This document shows positions 35,211-44,275 of a stretch of 64,000 nt of DNA, one piece after another. A model generated the notes under the pieces. That model did not search any database. It saw only the letters and a list, made by a program, of their open reading frames with translations, and was not told where the DNA came from. The number at the start of each line of letters is the position of its first letter. Position 1 is the first letter of the stretch. A program made the position numbers and the translations under genes. Origin of the DNA: Mariniphaga sp041684965 (lineage in GTDB: Bacteria; Bacteroidota; Bacteroidia; Bacteroidales; Prolixibacteraceae); contig JAWLGR010000016.1 of the NCBI GenBank assembly GCA_041684965.1, positions 1-64,000 of the forward strand, read 5' to 3'.

Positions 35211-36974
35211 CTAATCGAAATAACTGCGTTTGTTAATTTTTTTTTCAAGCAATTCGGAATATTCACCCAGCTCTTTTGCTTTTTGCCAATATTTTACTGC
35301 TTCCTCGGTTTGTTGAAGCTTAAAAAGGATATCACCATAATGTTCCAGTAATGTAGAATTCCCTTCCCCTCCATTTTTAATAGCCGATTCCATATAAAAG
35401 CGGGCCAGTTTATATTCTCCTTTTTTAAACAGAACCCAGGCATAGGTATCGAGGTAAGTGGGGTTATCAGGAAATTTTTCTATCACTCTGCCACTCATAC
35501 GTTCTGCCTGATCGAGTTTCTCACCTGCGAGTGAAAGATAATAGGCATAATTGTTCAGAGCAATGTAGTTATCCGGATCCAGCTTTACTGTTTCATCAAA
35601 AAATTCAAATGCCTGTTGTATTTTTCCCATTTTATAATATGCTTCGCCTTTAAGCATCATAAACTGGCTCTCCATCTTTATATTATCAACTACATACATC
35701 AGGCCCTCATCGGAAATTGCAATAGTTTCATCGTACTTTTCAAGCTGAACCGTAGCAATGGCATTTAAAAAATAAACCTGTGGTTGATTAGGAAACAATT
35801 CCATCGCCTGGTTGCTGTGTTTCTGCAGGTTTTCCCATTCCTGCAAATCGTTGTCGATAAAAAGCACCCGTTCCCACAGCAAATAATCATTTGGCTCCAT
35901 CTGGAGAGCATTTAGAAGTTCGGTCCTTGCTTCCTCAAGATTTCCTTTCTTTAAAAGTGATTCGGCTCTTACAGTATGCAAAAGGTATTCATCCGGGTGC
36001 ATTTCCATAAGAATATTGATCAGCTCTTCCTCCTGCCCGGCTTGAACACCTGATTGAGCAGGATTTGCAGTCAGCATCAGATACAACTGAAGCTTTGTTT
36101 GAATGTCAACATCTTCACTTCGAAAACCTTTTTTTGTTTCTTCGTATGACTTCTGCAAGTCACCATTTTTTAAATAAAAATTAGCCAATGAAAAGTGAAC
36201 AAAGCCATTACCAGGATCTAATTCCATAATTTTCCGATAATACTTCATTGCCTTGGCTGAGTCTCCCATACTTTGATACAGATCGGCCATTAAACCATAG
36301 TAACGGGGCTCCTCCGGATCGTAGCTGATAAGTTTTTCAATTTCTTCAATTGCCTTCCCCGATTGCCCGCTTTTCAGATAAAGCTGCTGTTTTTCAACCG
36401 CAATCTGTTCGTTCATCCCAACTTTTCTTTCCAGCTGGCTGTATGTTTCCAAGGCTTTTTCAATTTCTCCTGAGCTGGTGTGCAGCATTGCCTTCATATA
36501 AATGAATTCCAGGTTCTCGGGATCATTCTGCAATAATTTATCGTATATTTTAGCAGCATCCTCCAGGCGGCGCATTTGCTGATAAATTTCAGCCAGCAAC
36601 AGATTGTACCATTTATTCTCAGGATTGAGAGAAACAGCTTTTTCCAGTATAAGAGATGCACTGGTAAAATCACTATTTTCAGCATGAATAGTAGCCAATT
36701 CATACATAGCCGCAGATGAATTTGGGTCTATTTCAAGGCATCCTGATAAATACTGAATTGCTTTTTGGGAATTTCCAAGAGCTTTTTCCTTCAAGGCTTC
36801 AACAAACAGGTATTCAAACTCCATTTGTTTCTGTTCCTCGAGTTTTAGCATCTGCTCATCAATAATTATTTCAGATCCGACATCCTGCTGAGCAATACTT
36901 TTAGATCCCGAGCAAGATAGAAAGTATATCGGTAAAAGGGTTATAAGCACCCACTTTATTATTTTTCTGTTCAT
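35211..36974 (-). CDS. Tetratricopeptide-repeat lipoprotein
   Basis: Protein of 587 residues. Lipoprotein signal (WVLITLLPIYFLSCSGS), then around a dozen TPR units across nearly the whole length, for example QKAIQYLSGCLEIDPNSSAAMYELA and KAMKYYRKIMELDPGNGFVHFSLA in separate repeats. TPR solenoids mediate protein-protein contacts. The ATG at 36974 places the signal peptide first; the frame runs on to 37031 inside dut. Seven bases follow dut and three precede the DUF4292 gene, so it is one operon. Confidence 0.85.
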   Translation of the reverse strand: MNRKIIKWVLITLLPIYFLSCSGSKSIAQQDVGSEIIIDEQMLKLEEQKQMEFEYLFVEALKEKALGNSQKAIQYLSGCLEIDPNSSAAMYELATIHAENSDFTSASLILEKAVSLNPENKWYNLLLAEIYQQMRRLEDAAKIYDKLLQNDPENLEFIYMKAMLHTSSGEIEKALETYSQLERKVGMNEQIAVEKQQLYLKSGQSGKAIEEIEKLISYDPEEPRYYGLMADLYQSMGDSAKAMKYYRKIMELDPGNGFVHFSLANFYLKNGDLQKSYEETKKGFRSEDVDIQTKLQLYLMLTANPAQSGVQAGQEEELINILMEMHPDEYLLHTVRAESLLKKGNLEEARTELLNALQMEPNDYLLWERVLFIDNDLQEWENLQKHSNQAMELFPNQPQVYFLNAIATVQLEKYDETIAISDEGLMYVVDNIKMESQFMMLKGEAYYKMGKIQQAFEFFDETVKLDPDNYIALNNYAYYLSLAGEKLDQAERMSGRVIEKFPDNPTYLDTYAWVLFKKGEYKLARFYMESAIKNGGEGNSTLLEHYGDILFKLQQTEEAVKYWQKAKELGEYSELLEKKINKRSYFD

Positions 36975-36981
36975 TGTATTT

Positions 36982-37416
36982 TCAATTTTTCCCGGTGTGC
37001 CCAAAGCCACCTGCACCTCTGTGGGTTGCATTCAGTTCTTCTACCAAATTCCATTCCACAGTTTCGTGCGAGGCAATCACCATCTGGCAAATACGTTCAC
37101 CGCTTTCAATAACAAAATCTTCATGCGAAAGGTTAATAAGAATAACCCTGATTTCTCCCCTGTAATCAGCATCAATGGTACCAGGAGTGTTTAACACAGT
37201 AATTCCTTTTGAAATAGCCAATCCGCTTCTGGGCCTTATTTGTGCTTCAAATCCTCCGGGCAATTCTATGAAAAGACCTGTGGGAATAAGTTTTCTCTCC
37301 AAAGGCTTTAGAACTACAGGTTCAGCCAAATAAGCACGCAAATCCATCCCTGCCGACATTTCAGTACTGTAATGTGGTAACGGATTATTCGATTTATTCA
37401 AAATTTTAACAACCAT
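36982..37416 (-). CDS. dut: Deoxyuridine 5'-triphosphate nucleotidohydrolase
   Basis: Protein of 144 residues, a trimeric dUTPase that splits dUTP to dUMP and pyrophosphate. The five motifs are visible: AGMDLRAYL (1), PRSGLAISKG (2), NTPGTIDADYRGEIRV (3), GERICQMVI (4) and the C-terminal GAGGFGHTG (5), where the usual Ser is His. Complete, normal length. First gene of the dut-TPR-DUF4292-EnvC run. Confidence 0.95.
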   Translation of the reverse strand: MVVKILNKSNNPLPHYSTEMSAGMDLRAYLAEPVVLKPLERKLIPTGLFIELPGGFEAQIRPRSGLAISKGITVLNTPGTIDADYRGEIRVILINLSHEDFVIESGERICQMVIASHETVEWNLVEELNATHRGAGGFGHTGKN

Positions 37417-37537
37417 TTACCCTATATTTTTTTAAGACCCGCTAAGATAGAATTTTTAATAACAGCCACCGTCCGGCTATAGAAGCATTAACATTATTTA
37501 ATCAAATCAGAAGAACATCCAATGATCTGAATTGTAA

Positions 37538-38665
37538 CTAAATAATCATAAAGTCAGCCATCAGGTTGTCCGAAACAAACAGACCATCACGGGTTAAAAC
37601 ATATCTTCCATCATCTTCTTTCAATTTGCCTGAGACGATATAATTTTTTGCGGTTCTTTGAAAATATTCTGCAAGTTTACTACCAAAACGTGAATGTATT
37701 TCAGAAAGATCAATTCCCCACCTGGTACGGATGCGGGTTAAAACAAATTCGTTGTATTTTGTATTTTCTGATAATTGTTCTTCACCGAAATAGGAAGCAT
37801 CCTTTTCAATACCCGTAATATAAGCATCCAGATGTGCCACATTCCAGCGTCTGGAGCTGCCATCGTATGAATGAGCTGAAGGTCCAAGCCCCAGGTATTT
37901 TTCTCCGAACCAATATGCTGTATTATGTTCTGAATATTTTTGATTCCGTGCAAAATTCGATATTTCATACTGTTCAAAACCTGCATGATTAGTCTCATCA
38001 AGCAAAATGTGGAATTGCTTTATGCTACTATTCTCAGATAGCTCCTTCAGCGTACCCTTTTTTAACCAGGTAAAAAAAGGTGTTCCCTGATGATAGGTTA
38101 AATGGTAGGCGGATAAATGAACTATGGGAAGCTGAAAAAGATACCTCAAGTCTTCTTTCCATTGCCGGCTGGTTAATCCCGGCAATCCATAAATCAAATC
38201 AGTGCTCAGGTTGGAAAAACCCGCTTTGAAAGCAAGTTCTATTGCATCTTTTGCCTGAACAGACGTATGCCGGCGATTCATCATTTTCAGGTTTCTGTCA
38301 TTAAATGATTGTATGCCAATGCTCAATCTGTTTATTCCAATCTTTTTTATCGAATTTAGATATGCAGGAGTCAGGTCATCGGGATTGGCTTCAAGAGTGA
38401 TTTCTGCATTTGCATTTACCCGAAAATAATTATTCAAATGAAGTAAAATGTCTTTCAATTCATCTTCCTTAAGAACCGATGGTGTTCCTCCACCGAAATA
38501 TATAGTTTTAATAGGTTCTCCTGAAAGATATTCATTTCTTTTTACCACTTCAAGTTTAAGGGCTGAAAGAAAATTTGCCGTCCGGCTGCTGTTAATTGTC
38601 TTGTAAAAATCGCAATAATAGCATTTTTGACGGCAAAAAGGAACGTGAATATAAATTCCTGCCAT
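37538..38665 (-). CDS. hemW: Radical SAM heme chaperone HemW
   Basis: Protein of 375 residues. The [4Fe-4S] motif is Cys11, Cys15, Cys18 (FCRQKCYYCDF). The fourth Cys of true HemN (CxxxCxxCxC) is replaced by Phe, which places it with HemW rather than the anaerobic coproporphyrinogen dehydrogenase. Other marks are IKTIYFGGGTPS, LSIGIQSFND and a C-terminal HemN-C winged region. It binds heme and delivers it to respiratory proteins. Confidence 0.9.
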   Translation of the reverse strand: MAGIYIHVPFCRQKCYYCDFYKTINSSRTANFLSALKLEVVKRNEYLSGEPIKTIYFGGGTPSVLKEDELKDILLHLNNYFRVNANAEITLEANPDDLTPAYLNSIKKIGINRLSIGIQSFNDRNLKMMNRRHTSVQAKDAIELAFKAGFSNLSTDLIYGLPGLTSRQWKEDLRYLFQLPIVHLSAYHLTYHQGTPFFTWLKKGTLKELSENSSIKQFHILLDETNHAGFEQYEISNFARNQKYSEHNTAYWFGEKYLGLGPSAHSYDGSSRRWNVAHLDAYITGIEKDASYFGEEQLSENTKYNEFVLTRIRTRWGIDLSEIHSRFGSKLAEYFQRTAKNYIVSGKLKEDDGRYVLTRDGLFVSDNLMADFMII

Positions 38666-38706
38666 TGATTTTTGTTACTTTGCCGCTTTAAATTTTTTAC
38701 GTTTAT

Positions 38707-39084
38707 ATGAAGTTTACTTATTTTGTTAAACCCATTATCTGGTTGCTCATAATCTGTTACGGATTATTCATTCCAGCTAGTAATTTACCTAAAAAACCTT
38801 TTCTTGCTATTCCCCATTTCGACAAACTGGTTCATTTTGGATTGTTTTTCGTTTTTTGCCTGTTATTGTTTGTACCATTTAAAAAATTGAAAACAAATCA
38901 TTTATTTTTCGCACCGGCTATTTCAATCATTTTATCTGCAATTCTGGAAACTGTACAACATATAATTTCTTCATCGAGAAGCAGTAATTTTTATGACTTC
39001 CTTGCAAACACTGCCGGAATATTGACATCGGTCCTATTTTTCCATTTTTTAATTTCCGGCACCCGTTACGAAAAATATGTATAA
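38707..39084 (+). CDS. VanZ family membrane protein
   Basis: Protein of 125 residues with four hydrophobic segments. The pattern IPHFDKLVHFGLFFVFCLLL and the C-terminal SSRSSNFYDFLANTAGIL, with the conserved DKxxHF and DxxxNxxG motifs, identify the VanZ family. The family is named after a teicoplanin-resistance protein, but chromosomal copies are general membrane proteins of unknown role. Single gene, divergent from hemW. Confidence 0.82.
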   Translation: MKFTYFVKPIIWLLIICYGLFIPASNLPKKPFLAIPHFDKLVHFGLFFVFCLLLFVPFKKLKTNHLFFAPAISIILSAILETVQHIISSSRSSNFYDFLANTAGILTSVLFFHFLISGTRYEKYV

Positions 39085-39099
39085 GATGCTGCAGTCTGG

Positions 39100-39543
39100 T
39101 TAAAGCTTCACCAGGTCTTCATATTTTTCTATATCCTGACCGACAATTTCAAGGGTGGTTCCCTGATAAAAACCTGCAATTTCAGTTCTGAGTTTATCAT
39201 ACTGGGCATGCACCGGGCAAAGCGGTTTTGATTCGTCGTGGGTACGACAGGGTTCAAGTCTGATAAGACAATTAGTAAAGAACTCTTCTCCGTCGATTTT
39301 AGTTACAATGTCCCACAAAGTAATATCAGAAGAATTTTTAGCAAGAGCAAAACCACCATTAGGGCCTTTAGTAGAAATTAAAAGCTTTTGCTTTACCAGG
39401 TTTTGCAGAATCTTCCCCAAAAAAGGTGAAGAAAGATTCAAATCCTCTGAAATTTTTTTTATTCCAATCATTTTTTCTTCCTTGGAAAATTTGGCAAGAT
39501 AGATTAAAGCCCTTAAAGCATATTTACACGTGTTAGACAGCAT
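39100..39543 (-). CDS. Rrf2 family transcriptional regulator with Cys triad
   Basis: Protein of 147 residues. The winged helix is at the N-terminus (CKYALRALIYLAKFSKEEKMIGIKKISEDLNL in parts; beta-wing GPNGGFALAK). Three cysteines follow in NCLIRLEPCRTHDESKPLC, spaced C-x6-C-x9-C, the layout of Fe-S cluster-binding Rrf2 sensors such as IscR and NsrR. It probably senses iron-sulfur status or NO/oxidants. It converges with the VanZ gene and precedes none of its likely targets, so its regulon is unknown. Confidence 0.87.
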   Translation of the reverse strand: MLSNTCKYALRALIYLAKFSKEEKMIGIKKISEDLNLSSPFLGKILQNLVKQKLLISTKGPNGGFALAKNSSDITLWDIVTKIDGEEFFTNCLIRLEPCRTHDESKPLCPVHAQYDKLRTEIAGFYQGTTLEIVGQDIEKYEDLVKL

Positions 39544-39592
39544 ATCAAGAAATTTTAATTTTTATTCTATACAAATGAATAACTTATCTGAA

Positions 39593-40042
39593 TCATTTCA
39601 AAGGAATTTTAGCAATTCTGGCAGAATGTCGTCCGTCCTGAAAATTTGCATTCAAAAAAGCCTTTACAATAGCAATTGTTTCTTCAGCAGAAACAAAACG
39701 AGCAGGTATGGCACAAATGTTAGCATTATTATGCTCTTTTGCCAAAGCACCAATTTCAGCATTCCAACACAATCCTGAGCGAACATTCTGGTGTTTGTTT
39801 GCTGTAATACTAATTCCCTGGCCACTACCACAAAAAGTAATACCTGTTTCGTATTCACCTGAATCAATTGCTTTTGCTATTTTATGAGCAAAATCCGGAT
39901 AATCACAACTTTCGTTGGAGTAACAGCCAAAGTCTTTATAAGGAATTCCATTTTCCTCAAAATACTTTATAATTATCTGCTTTTTTTCAAATCCTGCATG
40001 GTCACTGGCAAGAGCAATGATTTTTTTCTTCAGATCTTTCAT
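39593..40042 (-). CDS. rpiB: Ribose-5-phosphate isomerase B
   Basis: Protein of 149 residues of the RpiB/LacAB family. It starts KKIIALASDHAGFEKK with the substrate-binding Asp-His; the catalytic Cys lies in GITFCGSGQGISITANK. It interconverts ribose-5-phosphate and ribulose-5-phosphate in the pentose phosphate pathway. Complete; the gap to the neighbouring flippase gene is 36 bases. Confidence 0.93.
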   Translation of the reverse strand: MKDLKKKIIALASDHAGFEKKQIIIKYFEENGIPYKDFGCYSNESCDYPDFAHKIAKAIDSGEYETGITFCGSGQGISITANKHQNVRSGLCWNAEIGALAKEHNNANICAIPARFVSAEETIAIVKAFLNANFQDGRHSARIAKIPLK

Positions 40043-40078
40043 CGCGGCAAAAATAATACATTTTGATATTTAATTCAT

Positions 40079-41563
40079 TTATTTATTGGATTTTTGCTTA
40101 AACAAACCTTTAAGCTGGTATTTTTCCTTTTTATAAACCGAAAAGAGAAACACCATCAGCAATATTGTATTTATAGTGTATCTAATTAAAAAAGGTTGGG
40201 AAGATGAAAAAAGAGACACTATATAAAGCACAATAACAATCGAGAAATAGGTACCTATCCGCCTCAAATTATATGGAACAGGATAAAATTTTCTTCCTAA
40301 GAAATAAGAAATAACCATCATCGCAAAATAGCTAAAAAGAACAGCTACAGCCGATCCCATATATCCCCATACTGGAATAAGAATGAAATTTAGCGTAAGA
40401 GATACAGCCGCTCCAATTAATGCGATGTAAGCTCCATAACGGGTCATGTCTTTAAGTTTATACCACAGTGAAAGAGCAAAATAAATTCCAAAGAACAAAT
40501 TACCCATCAGCACCAGGGGAACTACCTTCAACCCATCGTGGTATTCCGGATCGATAATTATTTTGATTAAATCTATGTATAATACCATCCCAAGGAAAAT
40601 CAGCAAACCAAAAACAACAAAATAGTTCATCACTGTTGCATAAATCTGTGGGTCGTTTTTTGATGTTCCACGTGAAAAGAAAAATGGTTCAAAAGCATAT
40701 CTGAAAGCCTGAATGAACATGTTCATTAATACTGCCAGTTTAAAATTGGCACCGTAAACACCCAATTGATGCATAGGATTTTGGTCTTCACTTACCAAAA
40801 AGGGTATTAATATTTTGTCAATATTTTGATTTACCATGCCTGCCAGTCCCACAATTAATACAGGAAAAGCATAATTAAGCATGGTTGTCAACAGTTTTTG
40901 ATTAAACCGGTAAGAAACTTTAAATATTTCAGGTAACAGCAAGAGCAGGGTAATAAAAGAAGCAAGTAAATTGGAAATAAATACATACCCCACCCCTGTA
41001 TCTGCTGAATAAACAAGACTTATGATTGAATCAGGATTTTTCTCCAGCCAATTTGGTGCAAAAGAAAGAAAAAATAAATTAAAACCAATATTAAAAACAA
41101 TACTTACAATCCGGATAAAAGCAAATTTTATTGGACGATTGTTTAAACGAAGACGTGCAAAAGGGATAGCAGTCAGAGCATCAATGCTCAAAATAACGGC
41201 TAACCATTTAATATATTCAGGATATTCAGGATATCCAATAAATGAAGCAATGGAGCTGCTAAAGGTTAGTACAATTACAGCAAAGAGCATTGATGTAAAA
41301 AACAATGAAAAAAACGATGTAGAATAAACTTCTTCCGGATTTTTGCTTTTCGAGGCATATCTGAAAAAGGCCGTCTCCATTCCGTAAGTGAGCAGAACCA
41401 GAAAAAATGCTACGTAGGCATATAAATTGGTAACTACTGCAAATTCTTCAGTAATAAAAACAAAAGTGAAATAAGGGGCCAGTCCCCAATTTAAAAATCG
41501 GCCTACTATGCTGCTTATGCCATATATGGCAGTATCACCTGCCAGTTTTTTAAAAGGATTCAA
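40079..41563 (-). CDS. Polysaccharide flippase (Wzx/MATE-like oligosaccharide exporter)
   Basis: Protein of 494 residues with about 14 membrane segments. N-terminus NPFKKLAGDTAIYGISSIVGRFLNW is typical of Bacteroidota oligosaccharide flippases of the MOP superfamily. It likely moves lipid-linked sugars across the inner membrane. No ATG precedes the conserved start, so TTG at 41563 appears to be used. No glycosyltransferases are nearby. A parS-like site lies inside the gene at 40664-40679. Confidence 0.85.
   Translation of the reverse strand: MNPFKKLAGDTAIYGISSIVGRFLNWGLAPYFTFVFITEEFAVVTNLYAYVAFFLVLLTYGMETAFFRYASKSKNPEEVYSTSFFSLFFTSMLFAVIVLTFSSSIASFIGYPEYPEYIKWLAVILSIDALTAIPFARLRLNNRPIKFAFIRIVSIVFNIGFNLFFLSFAPNWLEKNPDSIISLVYSADTGVGYVFISNLLASFITLLLLLPEIFKVSYRFNQKLLTTMLNYAFPVLIVGLAGMVNQNIDKILIPFLVSEDQNPMHQLGVYGANFKLAVLMNMFIQAFRYAFEPFFFSRGTSKNDPQIYATVMNYFVVFGLLIFLGMVLYIDLIKIIIDPEYHDGLKVVPLVLMGNLFFGIYFALSLWYKLKDMTRYGAYIALIGAAVSLTLNFILIPVWGYMGSAVAVLFSYFAMMVISYFLGRKFYPVPYNLRRIGTYFSIVIVLYIVSLFSSSQPFLIRYTINTILLMVFLFSVYKKEKYQLKGLFKQKSNK
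40664..40679. other. parS-like site (third copy, intragenic)
   Basis: TGTTCCACGTGAAAAG matches the bacterial parS consensus TGTTNCACGTGAAACA at 14 of 16 positions, including the central CACGTG. Its first 14 bases are the exact reverse complement of the 14-mer shared with the sites at 50711 and 54412. It lies within the flippase coding sequence. Confidence 0.55.
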
Positions 41564-41798
41564 TTTTTTAATTTATTTAGGACAAATATAGTATTGATTT
41601 GCTTTTGGTAGAAACCGTTTGTACACTTCATTTTATTATTGACTTTAGAAAAAAACATTTATCTTTCAGCGGATGTTACTGGTTAAAAAATACAGAAAAA
41701 TAAAACTGGTAATAAATGAAGTATCTCTTTTCGGATAAGTTTTTATAATTTATGTAATTTCATCTTGTGTAAATTTATTTAAATTATTTAGTAGTCAA

Positions 41799-42872
41799 AT
41801 GAATAAATCAACTTTCTGGTTTCTTTTATTTTTATGCATAATTGTTGCTTCCTGTTCTTGTACCAATCAATCAAAGCGTTCACGTAAGCCTGTCAGCAAC
41901 CTAACAATTCAACCAGCTGCAAATAATTATAAAATAGGAACAACCATTGCAGTAAAAGTTCAGACAAAACTCAGGGACGGTGAAATTGAGCATATTAAAT
42001 TATTTCTCAATGGAAAATTACTGGAAGAAAGTAAAAGTTTAGATTTTACTGTTAGTGGAATCAGACTGGAGGAGCTTGGTAATAACACATTTCATGTGGT
42101 TGCAACAAAAACGGACGAAGTAAGCAATACACGATCAGTCTCCTTTTCAGTGTTATCAGATGTAGTACCAAAAAAATACACCTATAAAACCGTAAGGGAT
42201 TTTCCTCATAATAAAGAATTTTACACACAGGGTCTTGAGTTTCATGAAGGTTTTATTTACGAAGGCACTGGTGAACACGGCAAATCTGGAATATTTAAGG
42301 TAAATCTTCAATCTGGTAAGATTGTCAGAAAACATTTGCTTGATGTAAAGTATTTTGGTGAGGGTATAACCATATTAGATGATAAACTGTATCAGCTTAC
42401 ATACCGTGCTCAAAAAGGATTTATTTATAATCTTGATGACTTTTCGGTTGTTGACAGCTTCAATTATAGATCGAAGGAAGGATGGGGTTTAACAAATGAT
42501 GGACAAAATTTAATCATGAGTAATGGAACTCATGAGTTAATCTGGATAAATCCGTCAGATTTTACAGAGGTAAAAAAGGTACAGGTAGCGAATCATTTGG
42601 GTCTGGTAAACTATATAAATGAACTTGAATATATAGATGAAACTATATTTGCAAATATATACACTACAAATATAATTGTACAAATAGAACCTGAAACAGG
42701 AAAGGTGCTTTCAGAAGTTAACATGGATGGAATATTAAAATTATTCGCTCATCCTTCTGATACCATTGATTATTTAAACGGTATTGCTTACGACCAAAAT
42801 AATAATCGATTATTTGTAACAGGCAAATGGTGGCCCCGCTTATTTGAAATTGAACTGATAGAATCAGAATAA
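41799..42872 (+). CDS. Glutaminyl-peptide cyclotransferase lipoprotein
   Basis: Protein of 357 residues. Lipoprotein signal with lipobox ASCSCT. An N-terminal Ig-like beta domain (about 35-120) precedes a beta-propeller of the Glu_cyclase_2 family: DFPHNKEFYTQGLEFHEG and EGWGLTNDGQNLIMSNG are characteristic. It should convert N-terminal Gln to pyroglutamate on secreted proteins. Its last nine bases overlap the end of ruvB, which is convergent. Confidence 0.88.
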   Translation: MNKSTFWFLLFLCIIVASCSCTNQSKRSRKPVSNLTIQPAANNYKIGTTIAVKVQTKLRDGEIEHIKLFLNGKLLEESKSLDFTVSGIRLEELGNNTFHVVATKTDEVSNTRSVSFSVLSDVVPKKYTYKTVRDFPHNKEFYTQGLEFHEGFIYEGTGEHGKSGIFKVNLQSGKIVRKHLLDVKYFGEGITILDDKLYQLTYRAQKGFIYNLDDFSVVDSFNYRSKEGWGLTNDGQNLIMSNGTHELIWINPSDFTEVKKVQVANHLGLVNYINELEYIDETIFANIYTTNIIVQIEPETGKVLSEVNMDGILKLFAHPSDTIDYLNGIAYDQNNNRLFVTGKWWPRLFEIELIESE

Positions 42873-43895
42873 TGTAGGATTTTCAAGATGACCGCCATAG
42901 TTAATTCTTCCCAGGTGCTTGTAAGCCAATTCAGTTGCTTCCCTGCCTCGTGGGGTACGTTTTATAAATCCTTCCTTAATAAGGAAAGGTTCATAGACCT
43001 CTTCAATGGTACCGCTGTCTTCACTCACTGCAGTAGCAATGGTTGAAATACCGACCGGTCCTCCCTTAAACTTATCAATAATACAAAGGAGAATACGGTT
43101 ATCCATTTCATCTAAACCATACATATCAATATTCATAGCCTTGAGAGCAATTTTTGTAATATCAATGTCAATTTTCCCTGTACCTTTTACTTGTGCAAAA
43201 TCCCGTACCCTGCGCAGCAGTGAATTTACAATACGGGGAGTACCCCTGCTACGGCCTGCTATTTCAGAAGCAGCTTCGTTATTGATTTCCACCCCTAAAA
43301 TAGAGGCTGAACGTTTAACTATTTCTTTCAGAACATCGTTATCGTAATATTCAAGGTGCGAATTAATTCCAAAACGTGCCCTCAAAGGCGCTGTAAGCAA
43401 TCCTGAGCGTGTTGTAGCACCTATAAGGGTAAATGAATTCAGTTCGATCTGAATTGACCGTGCACTGGGTCCCTTGTCAATCATTATATCAATTCTGTAA
43501 TCTTCCATTGCTGAATAGAGGTATTCTTCAACAACAGGTGACAAGCGATGTATTTCATCAATAAAAAGTACGTCCCGTTCGTCAAGATTGGTAAGCAGTC
43601 CGGCAAGATCACCCGGCTTATCCAATACTGGTCCTGAAGTAATTTTAATACCGACGCCCATTTCATTTGCAATAATATGCGACAGAGTAGTTTTTCCTAA
43701 TCCGGGCGGACCATGAAGCAAAACATGGTCAAGTGCCTCATTTCGCATGGTAGCCGCTTTTACAAATATTTTTAAATTTTCAACAATCTGCTTTTGACCA
43801 CTGAAATCCTTAAACTGCAGAGGACGTAGTTTTTGATCCAGTTCTTTATCAGTTTCAGGATAATTATCTCCTCTAATATCAAAATTATCAATCAT
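42864..43895 (-). CDS. ruvB: Holliday junction branch migration DNA helicase RuvB
   Basis: Protein of 343 residues. AAA+ motor with Walker A GPPGLGKTTLS (residues 63-73), Walker B LFIDEIHRL, sensor region GATTRSGLLTAPLRARFG and a C-terminal winged helix (TPRGREATELAY). It drives branch migration with RuvA, which is not in the window. The start overlaps the stop of the upstream receiver-domain gene by four bases, so the two are translationally coupled. Confidence 0.97.
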   Translation of the reverse strand: MIDNFDIRGDNYPETDKELDQKLRPLQFKDFSGQKQIVENLKIFVKAATMRNEALDHVLLHGPPGLGKTTLSHIIANEMGVGIKITSGPVLDKPGDLAGLLTNLDERDVLFIDEIHRLSPVVEEYLYSAMEDYRIDIMIDKGPSARSIQIELNSFTLIGATTRSGLLTAPLRARFGINSHLEYYDNDVLKEIVKRSASILGVEINNEAASEIAGRSRGTPRIVNSLLRRVRDFAQVKGTGKIDIDITKIALKAMNIDMYGLDEMDNRILLCIIDKFKGGPVGISTIATAVSEDSGTIEEVYEPFLIKEGFIKRTPRGREATELAYKHLGRINYGGHLENPTLF

Positions 43896-44275
43896 TTATC
43901 TTTTTTCGTATATCGCTTAACTACATCATACAATTCATATGGAGTAAATGGTTTTGGCAAATAATCATTCATTCCGGCCAGAATGCATTTTTCTTTATCA
44001 TTATCTAAGGTATTTGCTGTAAGCGCCACAATTGGGGTTTTTTCTTTTTTTCCTATTTGCTTTTCGTATTCCCTAATTTCAGATGTAATTTCAAAGCCAT
44101 TTTTTTCAGGAAGCATAATATCCATCAGAATTAAATCAGGCGGATTATTTTTTATCTCTTGCATTGCTTCCTGCCAGTCATTGACACAAATTATATCGTA
44201 TTTCATTTTTTTTAAATGAAAACTTACAACTTTTTGATTTAGTACATTATCTTCAACTAAAAGTATTTTGAACAC
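43892..44275 (-). CDS. Stand-alone response regulator receiver protein
   Basis: Protein of 127 residues made only of a CheY-like receiver domain. The acidic pair is Glu8/Asp9 (LLVEDN), the phospho-acceptor Asp52 (LILMDIMLP), the conserved Thr/Ala is in IVALTA, and the Lys is in YLPKPF. No output domain; GTG start. It overlaps ruvB by four bases, an uncommon pairing. The cognate kinase is not in the window. Confidence 0.9.
   Translation of the reverse strand: MFKILLVEDNVLNQKVVSFHLKKMKYDIICVNDWQEAMQEIKNNPPDLILMDIMLPEKNGFEITSEIREYEKQIGKKEKTPIVALTANTLDNDKEKCILAGMNDYLPKPFTPYELYDVVKRYTKKDK

Noticed and set aside
37538..38665. Oxygen-independent coproporphyrinogen dehydrogenase (HemN)
   Set aside because: The motif is CxxxCxxC followed by D-F, without the fourth Cys of HemN, so the HemW heme-chaperone assignment fits better.
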